From positions 1-23,320 of IMG/VR virus record IMGVR_UViG_3300035188_000729: a stretch of 23,320 bases of DNA; one strand, 5' to 3'. Each line of letters begins with the position of its first letter. Positions within the stretch are counted from its first letter, which is position 1. A model generated the notes under the pieces. That model saw only the letters and a list, made by a program, of their open reading frames with translations, made no database searches and had not been told where the DNA came from. The DNA comes from a virus. The translations under genes and the position numbers were made by a program. This document shows, one piece after another, positions 6,005 to 14,026 of the stretch.

Positions 6005-6184
6005 GTGGCGACGCCGAAGGAACTCGCCGTCGTGGCGAAGGCGACCGCGAAGCGTGAGGCGGGGGATTCGGAATGGCGCGACGCCATCCTCGCCGCCCAC
6101 GCTGCGGGCCTCTCCTACCGCGCCATCGCGGAGCACGCGGGCGTGTCCTTCGCTCGCGTCGCGCAGATCGTGACGGGCCGCTAG
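6005..6184 (+). CDS. 59-aa helix-turn-helix protein
   Basis: A short gene starting at GTG 6005 directly after the upstream TAG, so probably translated by coupling. Residues 25-58 form a clear HTH: AILAAHAAGLSYRAIAEHAG, then VSFARVAQIVTGR as the recognition helix. Similar mini-HTHs in phages act as transcriptional switches. It is the third gene of the rightward cassette and may bind the inverted repeat at its own promoter (inference). It ends 5 bp before the stop of the convergent methyltransferase, with no terminator between. Confidence 0.72.
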   Translation: MATPKELAVVAKATAKREAGDSEWRDAILAAHAAGLSYRAIAEHAGVSFARVAQIVTGR

Positions 6185-6189
6185 CGCAG

Positions 6190-7532
<1,343 letters not shown>

Positions 7533-7536
<4 letters not shown>

Positions 7537-7748
7537 CGGCCCCGCACGCTGCGTCGGTGATGCCGCCAGTACCCGGCGACCACGTCCTCGCGCTTGATCT
7601 CAAGCGCCCCGGCCACGCGTGCGAACGAGCGGGACCGATCAACGCCGCGCTCGATCTCTGCGTGAACGCGGTGAAAGCACGCCTCATCGAGCTCGCGGCG
7701 CTCCTTGCGCTCCTCAGGCTTCATGCCGACCACGTCGAGGAGGCTCAT
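7533..7748 (-). CDS. Small helical protein (71 aa), HTH-like
   Basis: ATG 7748 (ATGA overlap with the Rpf-like gene) to a stop overlapping the methyltransferase ATG. The frame extends further upstream but only through the other gene. Very charged; the C-terminal part (SRSFARVAGALEIKREDVVA) resembles a helix-turn-helix in which the turn is around GALEIKRE. It may be a small DNA-binding protein, but no family was recognised. Coupling to the methyltransferase suggests coordinated expression. Confidence 0.58.
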
Positions 7749-8194
7749 CGCCCGCCCCCGCATCCCCAGCCGGACCAGCCGCGAGTGATCGGGTGCGCCG
7801 CTACGGCGATGGCCACGTGCTCCTGCCATGTAGACGGCGACCAGTAGCCGGTGGCGCGCTTGCCGTAGTCCTGCGTCGTGCGGTACATGCCGAGCGGCCC
7901 GCGGTAGCGGCCGTGCGGATACCAGTCGAGGCGCATCCCGGTCTCGCAGATCGCCACGCGCCGAGCCTTGTCCCAGTTGTAGTCACCGACGCGAGCGCGA
8001 ATCTCTGAGGCCGTGGGCTTCGGCGGCCACGCCAGGCGGTCGCGCTTGACCTGGACGCGGTGCGCCTTCACGCACTGCGCCTTGCTGACCTTGGTCTCGG
8101 CGGTGTGGTTCGCGCATGGCTTCGCCGCGCCGATGGCCGGCGTGAGAAGCAGCGCGGAAGCTGCGGCGATCGTGATCGTGCTGCGTACGTTCAT
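7745..8194 (-). CDS. Secreted Rpf-like / lysozyme-fold cell-wall hydrolase
   Basis: A 149-residue protein. Start ATG 8194, overlapping the upstream stop in ATGA, gives a clean signal peptide: basic MNVR, then a hydrophobic core at 5-20 (AAASALLLTP), with cleavage likely near AxA-like residues about 22-24. Residues 74-145 resemble the Rpf/transglycosylase fold. They carry W74, the C83-E84 pair (VAICETG, E84 catalytic), a short central GPLGMYRTT, STW at 121-123, and a closing WGC (C145) able to bridge with C83. Rpf proteins cleave actinobacterial peptidoglycan. It lies far from the lysis cassette among DNA-metabolism genes. Confidence 0.72.
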   Translation of the reverse strand: MNVRSTITIAAASALLLTPAIGAAKPCANHTAETKVSKAQCVKAHRVQVKRDRLAWPPKPTASEIRARVGDYNWDKARRVAICETGMRLDWYPHGRYRGPLGMYRTTQDYGKRATGYWSPSTWQEHVAIAVAAHPITRGWSGWGCGGGR

Positions 8195-8454
8195 CTGTTG
8201 TAGTCCTGTGGTCGACAATGCGGGCAGACGACACGCAAGGCCCACGGCCTTACGAGGTCGCCGTTCGGCATTCGAACGCCCTGAGGCGTCGGCACCGAGA
8301 TCCATCCATTCCCTGCACACGCTGGGCAGCCCTGCTGCGCTTCTCGGATCTGCATCCACGCCAGCAGGGACTGCCGGGCCTGCTCTGCTCGTTGCCAGGT
8401 GGCCGTGCCCTCCGGTCTCCATCCCTTGTGACGCTTAGGGGTGTGCACAGTCAC
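8191..8454 (-). CDS. Zinc-binding small protein (CxxC...CxxC)
   Basis: An 87-residue protein starting at GTG 8454, with GGGGAGG 4-5 nt upstream. The N-terminal half is basic and helical (Trp and Arg/Gln rich). The C-terminal half carries C43-x2-C46 and a later CPHC pair, a zinc-ribbon arrangement like that of DnaJ-type or topoisomerase-type fingers. It follows the SSB-like gene by 13 nt, so a nucleic-acid-binding role in replication or recombination is plausible. No specific family was recognised. Confidence 0.7.
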   Translation of the reverse strand: MTVHTPKRHKGWRPEGTATWQRAEQARQSLLAWMQIREAQQGCPACAGNGWISVPTPQGVRMPNGDLVRPWALRVVCPHCRPQDYNR

Positions 8455-8467
8455 GCGGCCTCCTCCC

Positions 8468-8911
8468 CTAGAAGGGAATGTCCTCGTCGCCGCCCGAGGC
8501 CTTCGCGGCCTGAGCCTTTGCGACCTTGACAGCGCCCTCGATGCTCGGGGCCTGCTTGGCGATGTCGTAGTTGTGGTACTCGCGCCCGCTCTGCCCGCGC
8601 CGCGGGCCGCGGTAGACGACGTAGACCTTCGTGCCTGCGCCCGGTGCGTCGTCAGAGTCGCTGCCGAGCTCAGCGCGCAGCACCGAGCGGGAGAGGCGGA
8701 ACGTCAGAGCGCCCTCGCCCTGGGGCACGTCGTTGAGCGTGACGCTCTCGACGATGAGCTCCTCGGTCTCGCCGTACTCGGTCTCGATCGTCTGGTGGCT
8801 CGGGTCCGCGACGGTGCCGGCGAACCAGTCGCCGACCTCCTGAAGCCCGATCCAGCTGCCCCCGCTGCTCTTGGCCTGCGCGCGAAGGGTTGCGATTGCG
8901 TCTGCGTCCAT
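8468..8911 (-). CDS. SSB-like single-stranded DNA-binding protein
   Basis: A 147-residue protein with a beta-rich OB-like body (about 20-115) and a flexible Ala-rich stretch. It ends in an acidic tip, GDEDIPF, the hallmark of bacterial and phage SSBs that recruits replication and repair partners. ATG 8911 follows TAGGA. It lies 6 nt downstream of the Cas4/RecB-like nuclease, the usual SSB-exonuclease pairing in phage recombination modules. The body is divergent from bacterial SSB, so the assignment rests mainly on tail, size and context. Confidence 0.66.
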   Translation of the reverse strand: MDADAIATLRAQAKSSGGSWIGLQEVGDWFAGTVADPSHQTIETEYGETEELIVESVTLNDVPQGEGALTFRLSRSVLRAELGSDSDDAPGAGTKVYVVYRGPRRGQSGREYHNYDIAKQAPSIEGAVKVAKAQAAKASGGDEDIPF

Positions 8912-8917
8912 GTGTTC

Positions 8918-9742
8918 CTACTTTCTCTTGGGGACAATCGGTGCCGACAGCGGCGGATAGACCGCGCGCCACGTCTTGTCGTTCTTGACGGCCCAGAGCC
9001 TGCGAGCGGCCATGAACCACTGATGCGCGTTCTCGTCCGAGGCGACAGGCACGACGAGCGCGCTGTCTGGTCGAACGTGAAACACGACCGCGCCGTCGAT
9101 GTCGGGCATGTCTATGACCGTCCCGTCGTTGCCGGTCACGAGCTTGTCGGCGTGGCAGTAGGCCCCGCCGATCTGCGCGGCCATGTCGTCGTACACGCCG
9201 CGCGATGTCTTGATGTCAGCGACCAGGCGCTTTCGCCCGCGGCCCGGGACGTACATCTCGACGATGAGGTCGAGCGTGCCCGCCCACTCAAGCCCGGGCT
9301 CGAGTCCGTAGACGGTGCACTCGGAGTAGATCGGCTCAACCTCGTAGTCGCTCAGCAACTTGTTGAGGTTCTTTACGATCGTCTCGGCGACCGGCGAGAT
9401 CTCGGGCTTCTGGGTGCGCTTGATCTGCGCCTCAATGTACTCGTGCACCATCGTGCCGGCCTGCCCCGCCTCGTCGAGCTCCGACTTCCACGCGGTCTTG
9501 ATCGCCGAGAGCGCCATCTTCTCATCCTGCGCGATCAGCGCCGCGAGCGCGCCCGACTTCTGCATGGTGATCGCGCCCTTCGCGGCCCGGTCCACCTTCC
9601 AGTTAGCGATAGCGGGCTTGTCCACCACGCCGAGCACGGTCGTCACTGACGGCACGTTGATCTCAGGCTCTGCCGGCGGTGGGGGCCACGGGTACAGCCG
9701 CGGGCCCCACCCGCTCTTGGTCGCATTACGCGGTGGCGTCAC
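8918..9742 (-). CDS. PD-(D/E)XK nuclease, Cas4/RecB-like exonuclease
   Basis: A 274-residue protein. GTMVHEYIE (96-104) supplies the upstream His/Glu of the family. WAGTLDLIVE (153-162) carries motif II D158, and LVADIKTS (173-180) carries D176 and K178 of the D-x-K core. QIGGAY (190-195) matches the conserved Gln helix. Such phage nucleases resect DNA ends for recombination with a partner SSB or annealase. The start is GTG 9742, preceded by AAGGAG at 9 nt and overlapping the upstream stop (GTGA). No 4Fe-4S cysteine cluster like that of true Cas4 is seen. Confidence 0.85.
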   Translation of the reverse strand: MTPPRNATKSGWGPRLYPWPPPPAEPEINVPSVTTVLGVVDKPAIANWKVDRAAKGAITMQKSGALAALIAQDEKMALSAIKTAWKSELDEAGQAGTMVHEYIEAQIKRTQKPEISPVAETIVKNLNKLLSDYEVEPIYSECTVYGLEPGLEWAGTLDLIVEMYVPGRGRKRLVADIKTSRGVYDDMAAQIGGAYCHADKLVTGNDGTVIDMPDIDGAVVFHVRPDSALVVPVASDENAHQWFMAARRLWAVKNDKTWRAVYPPLSAPIVPKRK

Positions 9743-10017
9743 CTGTCGGCGCTCCTTACTTCCTTACAAGTCGTCCCGGCGCAGCGGTCGCCCTCACGCT
9801 GCGCCGGGTGCTCAGCCCGGAAGGGAGTTACGGGCGAGCCAGGGGTGCGGGGGACGTCGATTGCCTGCGTGCCCCGCGCACGCTTTCCGGTTGCCCGGAG
9901 GGAGTAGCCAGAGAGCGACCTTGACCGCACGCTCCTGACTGGCTTGTGCTCGAACGCCTCACACGCCCCGGCAGCGATGCGTCGCTGCGGGGTCTTCAGC
10001 GGCGCGAACGCCGCCAT
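9739..10017 (-). CDS. Putative small basic protein (92 aa), doubtful
   Basis: ATG 10017 overlaps the upstream TGA (TGATG), and the stop overlaps the nuclease GTG (GTGA), so it fits the coupled gene chain. However, the protein is Arg/Thr-rich and low in hydrophobics, and a long hairpin (9775-9808) lies inside its 3' end. The stretch may instead be a non-coding leader controlling the nuclease gene. Nothing recognisable was found in the protein. Confidence 0.42.
   Translation of the reverse strand: MAAFAPLKTPQRRIAAGACEAFEHKPVRSVRSRSLSGYSLRATGKRARGTQAIDVPRTPGSPVTPFRAEHPAQREGDRCAGTTCKEVRSADR
9775..9808. repeat. 12-bp perfect inverted repeat upstream of the nuclease gene
   Basis: CCCGGCGCAGCG (9775-9786) and CGCTGCGCCGGG (9797-9808) are perfectly complementary, with a 10-nt loop. 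The downstream minus-strand sequence is not T-rich, so a rho-independent terminator is unlikely. It lies 33 nt before the nuclease GTG and could act as an RNA structure that slows transcription or affects translation, or as a protein-binding site. Confidence 0.6.
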
Positions 10018-10208
10018 CACTTGCCACCCCTTGCGCCCTCGTACCAGCCCGTCTTGTCGTGGACCCATTCTATGACGTCCACGATGTGCGGGCCGACGAT
10101 GTTGAGACCGAAGCGCGTCCCGATCAGTGCGATCAGGAAGCCCACCACGACCACGCCGAGAAGCAGCGTGGCCGGCGTGAGCGCGCGCTTGCGCGAGTGC
10201 CGCGCCAT
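10017..10208 (-). CDS. Small single-pass membrane protein (63 aa)
   Basis: ATG 10208 overlaps the upstream TGA (TGATG). A basic N-terminus (RHSRKRA) is followed by a strong transmembrane helix at about 12-32 (ATLLLGVVVVGFLIALIG), then a short exposed domain with several aromatics (IEWVHDKTGWYEG). The topology is N-in. It lies far from the holin, so it is not an obvious lysis protein. It may be a membrane-acting accessory protein; the family was not recognised. Confidence 0.65.
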   Translation of the reverse strand: MARHSRKRALTPATLLLGVVVVGFLIALIGTRFGLNIVGPHIVDVIEWVHDKTGWYEGARGGK

Positions 10209-10444
10209 CACTGACCCGCCTCCACAGATGCGAGACCGGCCACCATCGCCATACCGCGGGCGGTCTGCATCTGATCAGAGGCGACGCTCGCATTGATGCG
10301 GGCGCTGCCGACCTCATGGTCCCAGGTGTTGCCCTCGTCAAGCGCAGCGATCGCAGCGTCGAGCTCGATCGCCGCAGCGCGGAGCCGGTCAGATGCCCGA
10401 AGCAGCTGCAGCCGGATCTCTGTGCTTATTGTGGGATGGCTCAT
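10208..10444 (-). CDS. Small helical protein (78 aa), hypothetical
   Basis: Not recognised. All-helical and Ala-rich; it looks like two to three amphipathic helices without membrane segments. ATG 10444 follows the CACGAAGGGAG leader (10449-10459) also seen before the two rightward genes. This is the first gene after a 109-bp gap, so it probably heads the early leftward transcript. The stop overlaps the next ATG. Confidence 0.65.
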   Translation of the reverse strand: MSHPTISTEIRLQLLRASDRLRAAAIELDAAIAALDEGNTWDHEVGSARINASVASDQMQTARGMAMVAGLASVEAGQ

Positions 10445-10516
10445 CGTTCTCCCTTCGTGAGCCGTGCCGTGTGTTGCGGTGTATTACCACACAGCCGGGG
10501 ACGCTCCTGTCTCGCC

Positions 10517-10540
10517 GTTGCACGAACTGTTGCAACGTGC
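10517..10540. promoter_or_regulatory. Nested inverted repeats in the 109-bp gap, operator-like
   Basis: GTTGCA (10517-10522) and TGCAAC (10531-10536) form an inverted repeat with 8 nt between. GCACG (10520-10524) and CGTGC (10536-10540) form a second, interlocked one. On the minus strand a TAATAC -10-like hexamer lies further downstream, near 10483-10488, without a convincing -35. The gap separates the metallophosphoesterase/MazG-like pair from the early genes, a natural place for a leftward promoter and its regulator. Confidence 0.42.
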
Positions 10541-10553
10541 GGACGTTTCGGGC

Positions 10554-10826
10554 TCAGTCGCTCACAGGGCTGTCCCGGAGAATCCTTCGGAACGCGAGAT
10601 AGGTGAAGAGGTCGGCGAGCTCTTCACGAGCCTCGGCCTCGCACCACTCGGCGTTCTTTGTCGTCCAGTCGCCCTTGAACTCCTCGCACCCGGCCTCGTA
10701 GCGGGCCTTCACCATCTGAACCAGATCCACCGGCGGGTCCTGCACCAGGGCCAGCAGCTCTCGCCAGGCTCCCTCGAGCTCTCCCAGAACCTGCGGCCAC
10801 AGCTCACGCGCTTCATCAGCCGTCAT
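10554..10826 (-). CDS. Small MazG-like helical protein
   Basis: A 90-residue helical protein whose middle and end (EEFKGDWTTKN and EAEAREELADLFTYLAF) resemble the E-x-x-E/E-x-x-D metal-binding helices of MazG-like nucleotide pyrophosphohydrolases. It is short for that family, and the first metal-binding helix is not certain. ATG 10826 overlaps the metallophosphoesterase stop in ATGA. If active, it would hydrolyse nucleoside triphosphates or alarmone-like nucleotides. I treat the function as tentative. Confidence 0.5.
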   Translation of the reverse strand: MTADEARELWPQVLGELEGAWRELLALVQDPPVDLVQMVKARYEAGCEEFKGDWTTKNAEWCEAEAREELADLFTYLAFRRILRDSPVSD

Positions 10827-12019
10827 GCGGCCATCGGCATCTCAACCTTGCGCCCGGCGTAGAAGCCGAGCCACTCCGGCTTGATGCCGACGACCGAGCC
10901 ATCGTCGCCCAGGCGCAGTGTGACGATCCACGCGCCGACGTCGGGCTGCAGGCCGAGCCTGACCAGCAGGTCGGTCTGCCACTCGAAGCAGCCGGCGAGC
11001 AGGCACGTGACCTGGCGGTGGCGGAAGAAGCCTGAGACATGCCAGTGCCCGAAGATGAGCAGCGCGGGCTTACGGCCCGGAGGCAGGCTCTCCACGTACC
11101 GCTGCGGCTTGTAGCTGATCGCATACCCGCCGCCACCGCGTCCGTGCACCATCGTGGCGTGCGCGCCGTTCGGGAGCTCAAGGCTGCCGTGGTACGCGCC
11201 GCAGTAGATGATGTCCTTGCGCCGGTGGCACACGGCCTGCACCGGGTCGAAGCCCACGCGCCCGGCCTCGCCCTCGATGTCGTGATTGCCCGCGATCATG
11301 TAGGTGGTGATGCCGTCGATCTGCGGGTACACCTCGGTCGCGTAGTCGACCTGGGCGTTGTAGGTGCCCATGCCGTGCGCGAGGCCGTTCGCCTGCTGGC
11401 CTCGGTAGATGCCGATGCCAGCGGTGAGGTCGCCTGCGTGGAGAACCGTGTCGATTCCCCGCGCCTCGAACTCCTCATAGACCGCGAGGAGCTCCGGCAG
11501 GGCCTCCTCACGACTGCCCAGGTGCGTGTCGGAGACGATGCCGATGGTGACCTCGTCGCCCGCGAGCGCGAGGCGGGTCACGGTCGGCGTGGCCGGCGGC
11601 AGCTTCTCGAGGCGGATTGAGCCCGGGGCACCGCTGTCGTCGACGATCCGAAAGCCGTCCTGCCTGAGGATGTCAACGGCCTCGCGGGCCCGCTTCGGCG
11701 ACACATCGAGCGCGTCGGCGAGGAACTCGATCGACACCGCCTTCTTGGTGCGTGCCAGGACCTCACGGGCCCTCTCGAGAAGCGGGTGCTGATCATCCGC
11801 TGGAAGGTCCGGGGCCGCCACCGGGGCGTCGTCGGCGAGCGAGCTGCCGTTGGCCACCCCGCGGCTGAGCGCGATGCCGTTCTTGCGCGCCCAGTAGTGC
11901 AGGGTGGGCGGCGAGACCTCACCGTCTGAGGCCATCGCTGCAGCCTGGGCCGAGCCGTGCTGGCGAATGGCCGCGAGCAGCTTCTCGCGGTCCTGCCACC
12001 ACGGCTTCTTGGGGGCCAA
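10823..12019 (-). CDS. Metallophosphoesterase with N-terminal HTH domains
   Basis: A 398-residue protein. All calcineurin-like motifs are present: DTH (D164, H166), HAGDLT (D197), GNHD (N245, H246), VHGRG (H292) and GHWH (H325, H327), coordinating two metals. The N-terminus (5-50) looks like a phage HTH that reads QAAAMASDGEVSPPTLHYW. A second winged-helix-like region at 85-140 (FLADALDVSPKRAREAVDIL) follows. Enzyme fused to DNA-binding domains suggests action on DNA ends or on nucleotides bound near DNA. The start is TTG 12019, an uncommon codon, chosen because the HTH needs these residues. It lies just after the holin gene. Confidence 0.85.
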   Translation of the reverse strand: MAPKKPWWQDREKLLAAIRQHGSAQAAAMASDGEVSPPTLHYWARKNGIALSRGVANGSSLADDAPVAAPDLPADDQHPLLERAREVLARTKKAVSIEFLADALDVSPKRAREAVDILRQDGFRIVDDSGAPGSIRLEKLPPATPTVTRLALAGDEVTIGIVSDTHLGSREEALPELLAVYEEFEARGIDTVLHAGDLTAGIGIYRGQQANGLAHGMGTYNAQVDYATEVYPQIDGITTYMIAGNHDIEGEAGRVGFDPVQAVCHRRKDIIYCGAYHGSLELPNGAHATMVHGRGGGGYAISYKPQRYVESLPPGRKPALLIFGHWHVSGFFRHRQVTCLLAGCFEWQTDLLVRLGLQPDVGAWIVTLRLGDDGSVVGIKPEWLGFYAGRKVEMPMAA

Positions 12020-12022
12020 GCG

Positions 12023-12280
12023 TTACCCGATCACAGGGGCGTCGGTCGGCGCGTCGGGGATCTCGTCCACAAGGGCCAGATCCTCGATCACGACGCCGTC
12101 GCCGTAGATGGTGTTCACCATCGCCTGCAGCTGCCGGCCGAGAATGACGACCGAGCTCAGGATTGCTGCGATGGTCGCGCCCCAGTTGACGGGGAGCGAT
12201 GAGAACACCGGGGCCAGTGCTGCACAGATCGCGCCGATGAGGCCGATCCACGAGGCCGGGCCGAAGGAGACCTTGTTCAC
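12023..12280 (-). CDS. Holin (two transmembrane helices)
   Basis: An 85-residue protein with two hydrophobic helices at about 10-30 (SWIGLIGAICAALAPVF) and 33-50 (WGATIAAILSSVVILG), and a hydrophilic acidic C-terminus. Size, topology and position right after the endolysin fit a class II-like holin, which would release the endolysin by perforating the membrane. GTG 12280 follows GAAAGGA at 7 nt. Some actinophages carry a second holin; the coiled-coil membrane protein at 13075 is the other candidate. Confidence 0.78.
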   Translation of the reverse strand: MNKVSFGPASWIGLIGAICAALAPVFSSLPVNWGATIAAILSSVVILGRQLQAMVNTIYGDGVVIEDLALVDEIPDAPTDAPVIG

Positions 12281-12295
12281 GGTCTCGTCCTTTCT

Positions 12296-13057
12296 CTAGA
12301 AGGTATTGCCGAGCGCCTGCGGCGCTGCGGAGACGCCCGTCGTCGTCCTGACGCGGGAGAAGGGGCGAAGCTGCCGCCCGAGGCGGCGCTCGAGCACTAA
12401 GGCGGCCTTGTCGCGGCCGTCCTTGTCAAGCCAGGGCCCGTAGACCCGGCGGCCGATGGTGAAGCCGTACTTGCCGCCCACGCGCACACGACGTGCGAGG
12501 CGCTGGTTGCCAACTGAGAGGCTCTTGATGGCCTTCTCGCGGCCTGCCTTGGTTCGCCAGGGCCCGTAGAGCTTCGGCGTCACCTTCTGGTCCTCGAGGT
12601 AGAACTCGCGCACGATCGACGGCTGCGCGTGCCTGAGCTCAGGTGAGACCACGAGCGTCGCGCCGGCGAGGCTCCTGACGCGCCTGGCGACCGAGTCCGA
12701 GGTGTTGCCACCGATCGTGTTCCAGACGGACCCGTCGGGCGTCGCGGGGGAGACCAGCATCTCCACATGCGTGCCGCACCACACGATGAGCGCGCCGGGC
12801 ACGGGTGTATTGGTCACCCAGCCCTCCTCGCGTCCTCGAGAGCAGATCACCGATGTGGCCGGGTGGCTCACGTCGGTCACGCCCGCCTCGCGCAGCCACG
12901 CGCTGCAGGCCATCCCGCACCAGGGCTGATAGCGCATGCTCCAGTAGCGCTCGATCTTGGTGATCCAGCCGCCTGCGTCGTCGTTGCTGCCCGGAGGCTT
13001 CTCGCGTACGCCGACGTAGCGGGCGGCCGTAGCCACGACCCGCTGATTCGCTGTCAC
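12296..13057 (-). CDS. CHAP-domain endolysin with duplicated C-terminal motif
   Basis: A 253-residue protein. Residues 5-140 form a CHAP-type amidase/endopeptidase: catalytic Cys in PWCGM (C47), His in THVEML (H97) and Asn in GGNTS (N118). The C-terminal half contains two copies of a roughly 32-residue unit starting K/V-L/V-Y-G-P-W (about 163-194 and 205-236). Each continues with a [KR]-x-G-R-[ED]-K-A segment and an L-x-R-x-L/V-R end; this is probably a wall-binding domain. GTG 13057 follows AAGGAAG. No signal peptide, so release depends on the holin. Confidence 0.85.
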   Translation of the reverse strand: MTANQRVVATAARYVGVREKPPGSNDDAGGWITKIERYWSMRYQPWCGMACSAWLREAGVTDVSHPATSVICSRGREEGWVTNTPVPGALIVWCGTHVEMLVSPATPDGSVWNTIGGNTSDSVARRVRSLAGATLVVSPELRHAQPSIVREFYLEDQKVTPKLYGPWRTKAGREKAIKSLSVGNQRLARRVRVGGKYGFTIGRRVYGPWLDKDGRDKAALVLERRLGRQLRPFSRVRTTTGVSAAPQALGNTF

Positions 13058-13074
13058 TGCCTTCTTCCTTTCGG

Positions 13075-13440
13075 TTAGAGGAAGTACCCGAGGAGCGCGC
13101 CGAGGGCGACCAGCCCGGCACCGCTCATGAATGTCCAGATGCGCGCGGCCACCACGTCGTGCCTCGTGCCGTCGTCGGCGATGTCACGCTCTGCGATGCG
13201 CGCCCTGGTCTCGAGCTCGCCGAGCCGGTGCTCGGCCTTGGTCACGCGGCCGTTCTGGATGGCGACCTTCTCCGACAGGCCGGAGACGCGCTCGGTGAGC
13301 ACGTCGATGCCGCCCTGGATCTGTGCATGCGCGGTCGCGCTGTTGCGCTCGATGTCGCCAAGGCGAGTGAAGATCGCCTCGAGGCGGTCGTCGGCGGTCA
13401 CCGCGTCTGCCCTGCGGTAAAGGTTTCGGGGGTCCGGCAC
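13075..13440 (-). CDS. Coiled-coil protein with C-terminal membrane anchor
   Basis: A 121-residue protein. Most of it (15-95) is a predicted coiled coil with heptads (IFTRLGDIERN, VLTERVSGLSEKV). One transmembrane helix lies at the very end (about 101-120, WTFMSGAGLVALGALLGYFL). This matches XhlA-like lysis proteins that partner holins and endolysins in Gram-positive phages, and its place directly before the endolysin agrees. GTG 13440 is 4 nt after the previous stop. An inner GTG (VTADDRL) is an alternative start. Confidence 0.68.
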   Translation of the reverse strand: MPDPRNLYRRADAVTADDRLEAIFTRLGDIERNSATAHAQIQGGIDVLTERVSGLSEKVAIQNGRVTKAEHRLGELETRARIAERDIADDGTRHDVVAARIWTFMSGAGLVALGALLGYFL

Positions 13441-13444
13441 GGCA

Positions 13445-14017
13445 TTACGAGACCTGCCCCAGCCATGCGGCCGAGAATGTCGTTTGCTCGACGCCCGCGA
13501 CCTGAATGGACAGCGCGCCGCCTGAGTTCTGATACGCGAGCACGGCGATCTTGTCGCCCGCCGTTAGGCTGACAATCGTTGAGCAGGTGCATACCGTCTG
13601 CGTGATGTTTGACGACGGCGAGACGAGGTTTCCGGTGACGCGAGTTCCGGCCGTGATAGTGGCCGCGTCAGTTGCGCCCGAAACCGTGGCACCCGTAAAG
13701 ATGCCGACGCCACGCGCCCCGGTCGCGTTGGCGGTCCATGCAACGGTCGCGGTCAGTAGATAAGCCCCCGTGGTGCCGACCGTGAGCAGGTTCGACGATG
13801 GCGTAAAGCCCCAGTCGTCGTCGATGTCAATGTCTTTGGTGTCAAAGCGCACCGCGCCGGACACGTTCCCCGCGATACTCTGATCGGCAGCGCGGCGAAC
13901 GCGCAAAATGGGAGGCTTGCGGTAGTTGTTTACGTTGGTCAGCACGTTGTTGAAGTTCGTCGCCGTGAGGACGTCGCCGGTCGACACGTTGGTGAACGTG
14001 TTGTAGGTCTTGGCCAT
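13445..14017 (-). CDS. Minor tail / tip protein with C1q-like jelly roll
   Basis: A 190-residue protein. The N-terminal 35 residues (TGDVLTATNFNNVLTNVNNY) are the short adhesion/coil segment seen in phage tip proteins. Residues 50-188 look like a C1q/TNF-type beta sandwich: GAVRFDTKDIDIDDDWGF, then a strand TTGAYLLTATVAW, LTAGDKIAVLAYQNSG, and a closing TFSAAWLG. Such trimers bind host surface structures, so this is the likely receptor-binding protein. ATG 14017 follows GGAGCGG. It is short for a fibre, so it may sit directly on the tail tip. Confidence 0.72.
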   Translation of the reverse strand: MAKTYNTFTNVSTGDVLTATNFNNVLTNVNNYRKPPILRVRRAADQSIAGNVSGAVRFDTKDIDIDDDWGFTPSSNLLTVGTTGAYLLTATVAWTANATGARGVGIFTGATVSGATDAATITAGTRVTGNLVSPSSNITQTVCTCSTIVSLTAGDKIAVLAYQNSGGALSIQVAGVEQTTFSAAWLGQVS

Positions 14018-14026
14018 GAGCCGCTC

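Noticed and set aside
8441-9649. Long plus-strand open frame (402 codons) antisense to the SSB and Cas4-like genes
   Set aside because: Shadow of GC-rich coding sequence: Arg/Leu/Asp-rich, no domain and no ribosome site; the minus-strand genes have clear motifs.
10018-10341. Upstream extension of the frame at 9739-10017
   Set aside because: It overlaps two better-supported genes and reads as Arg/Ala-rich shadow; only the part after the TGATG junction was kept, with low confidence.
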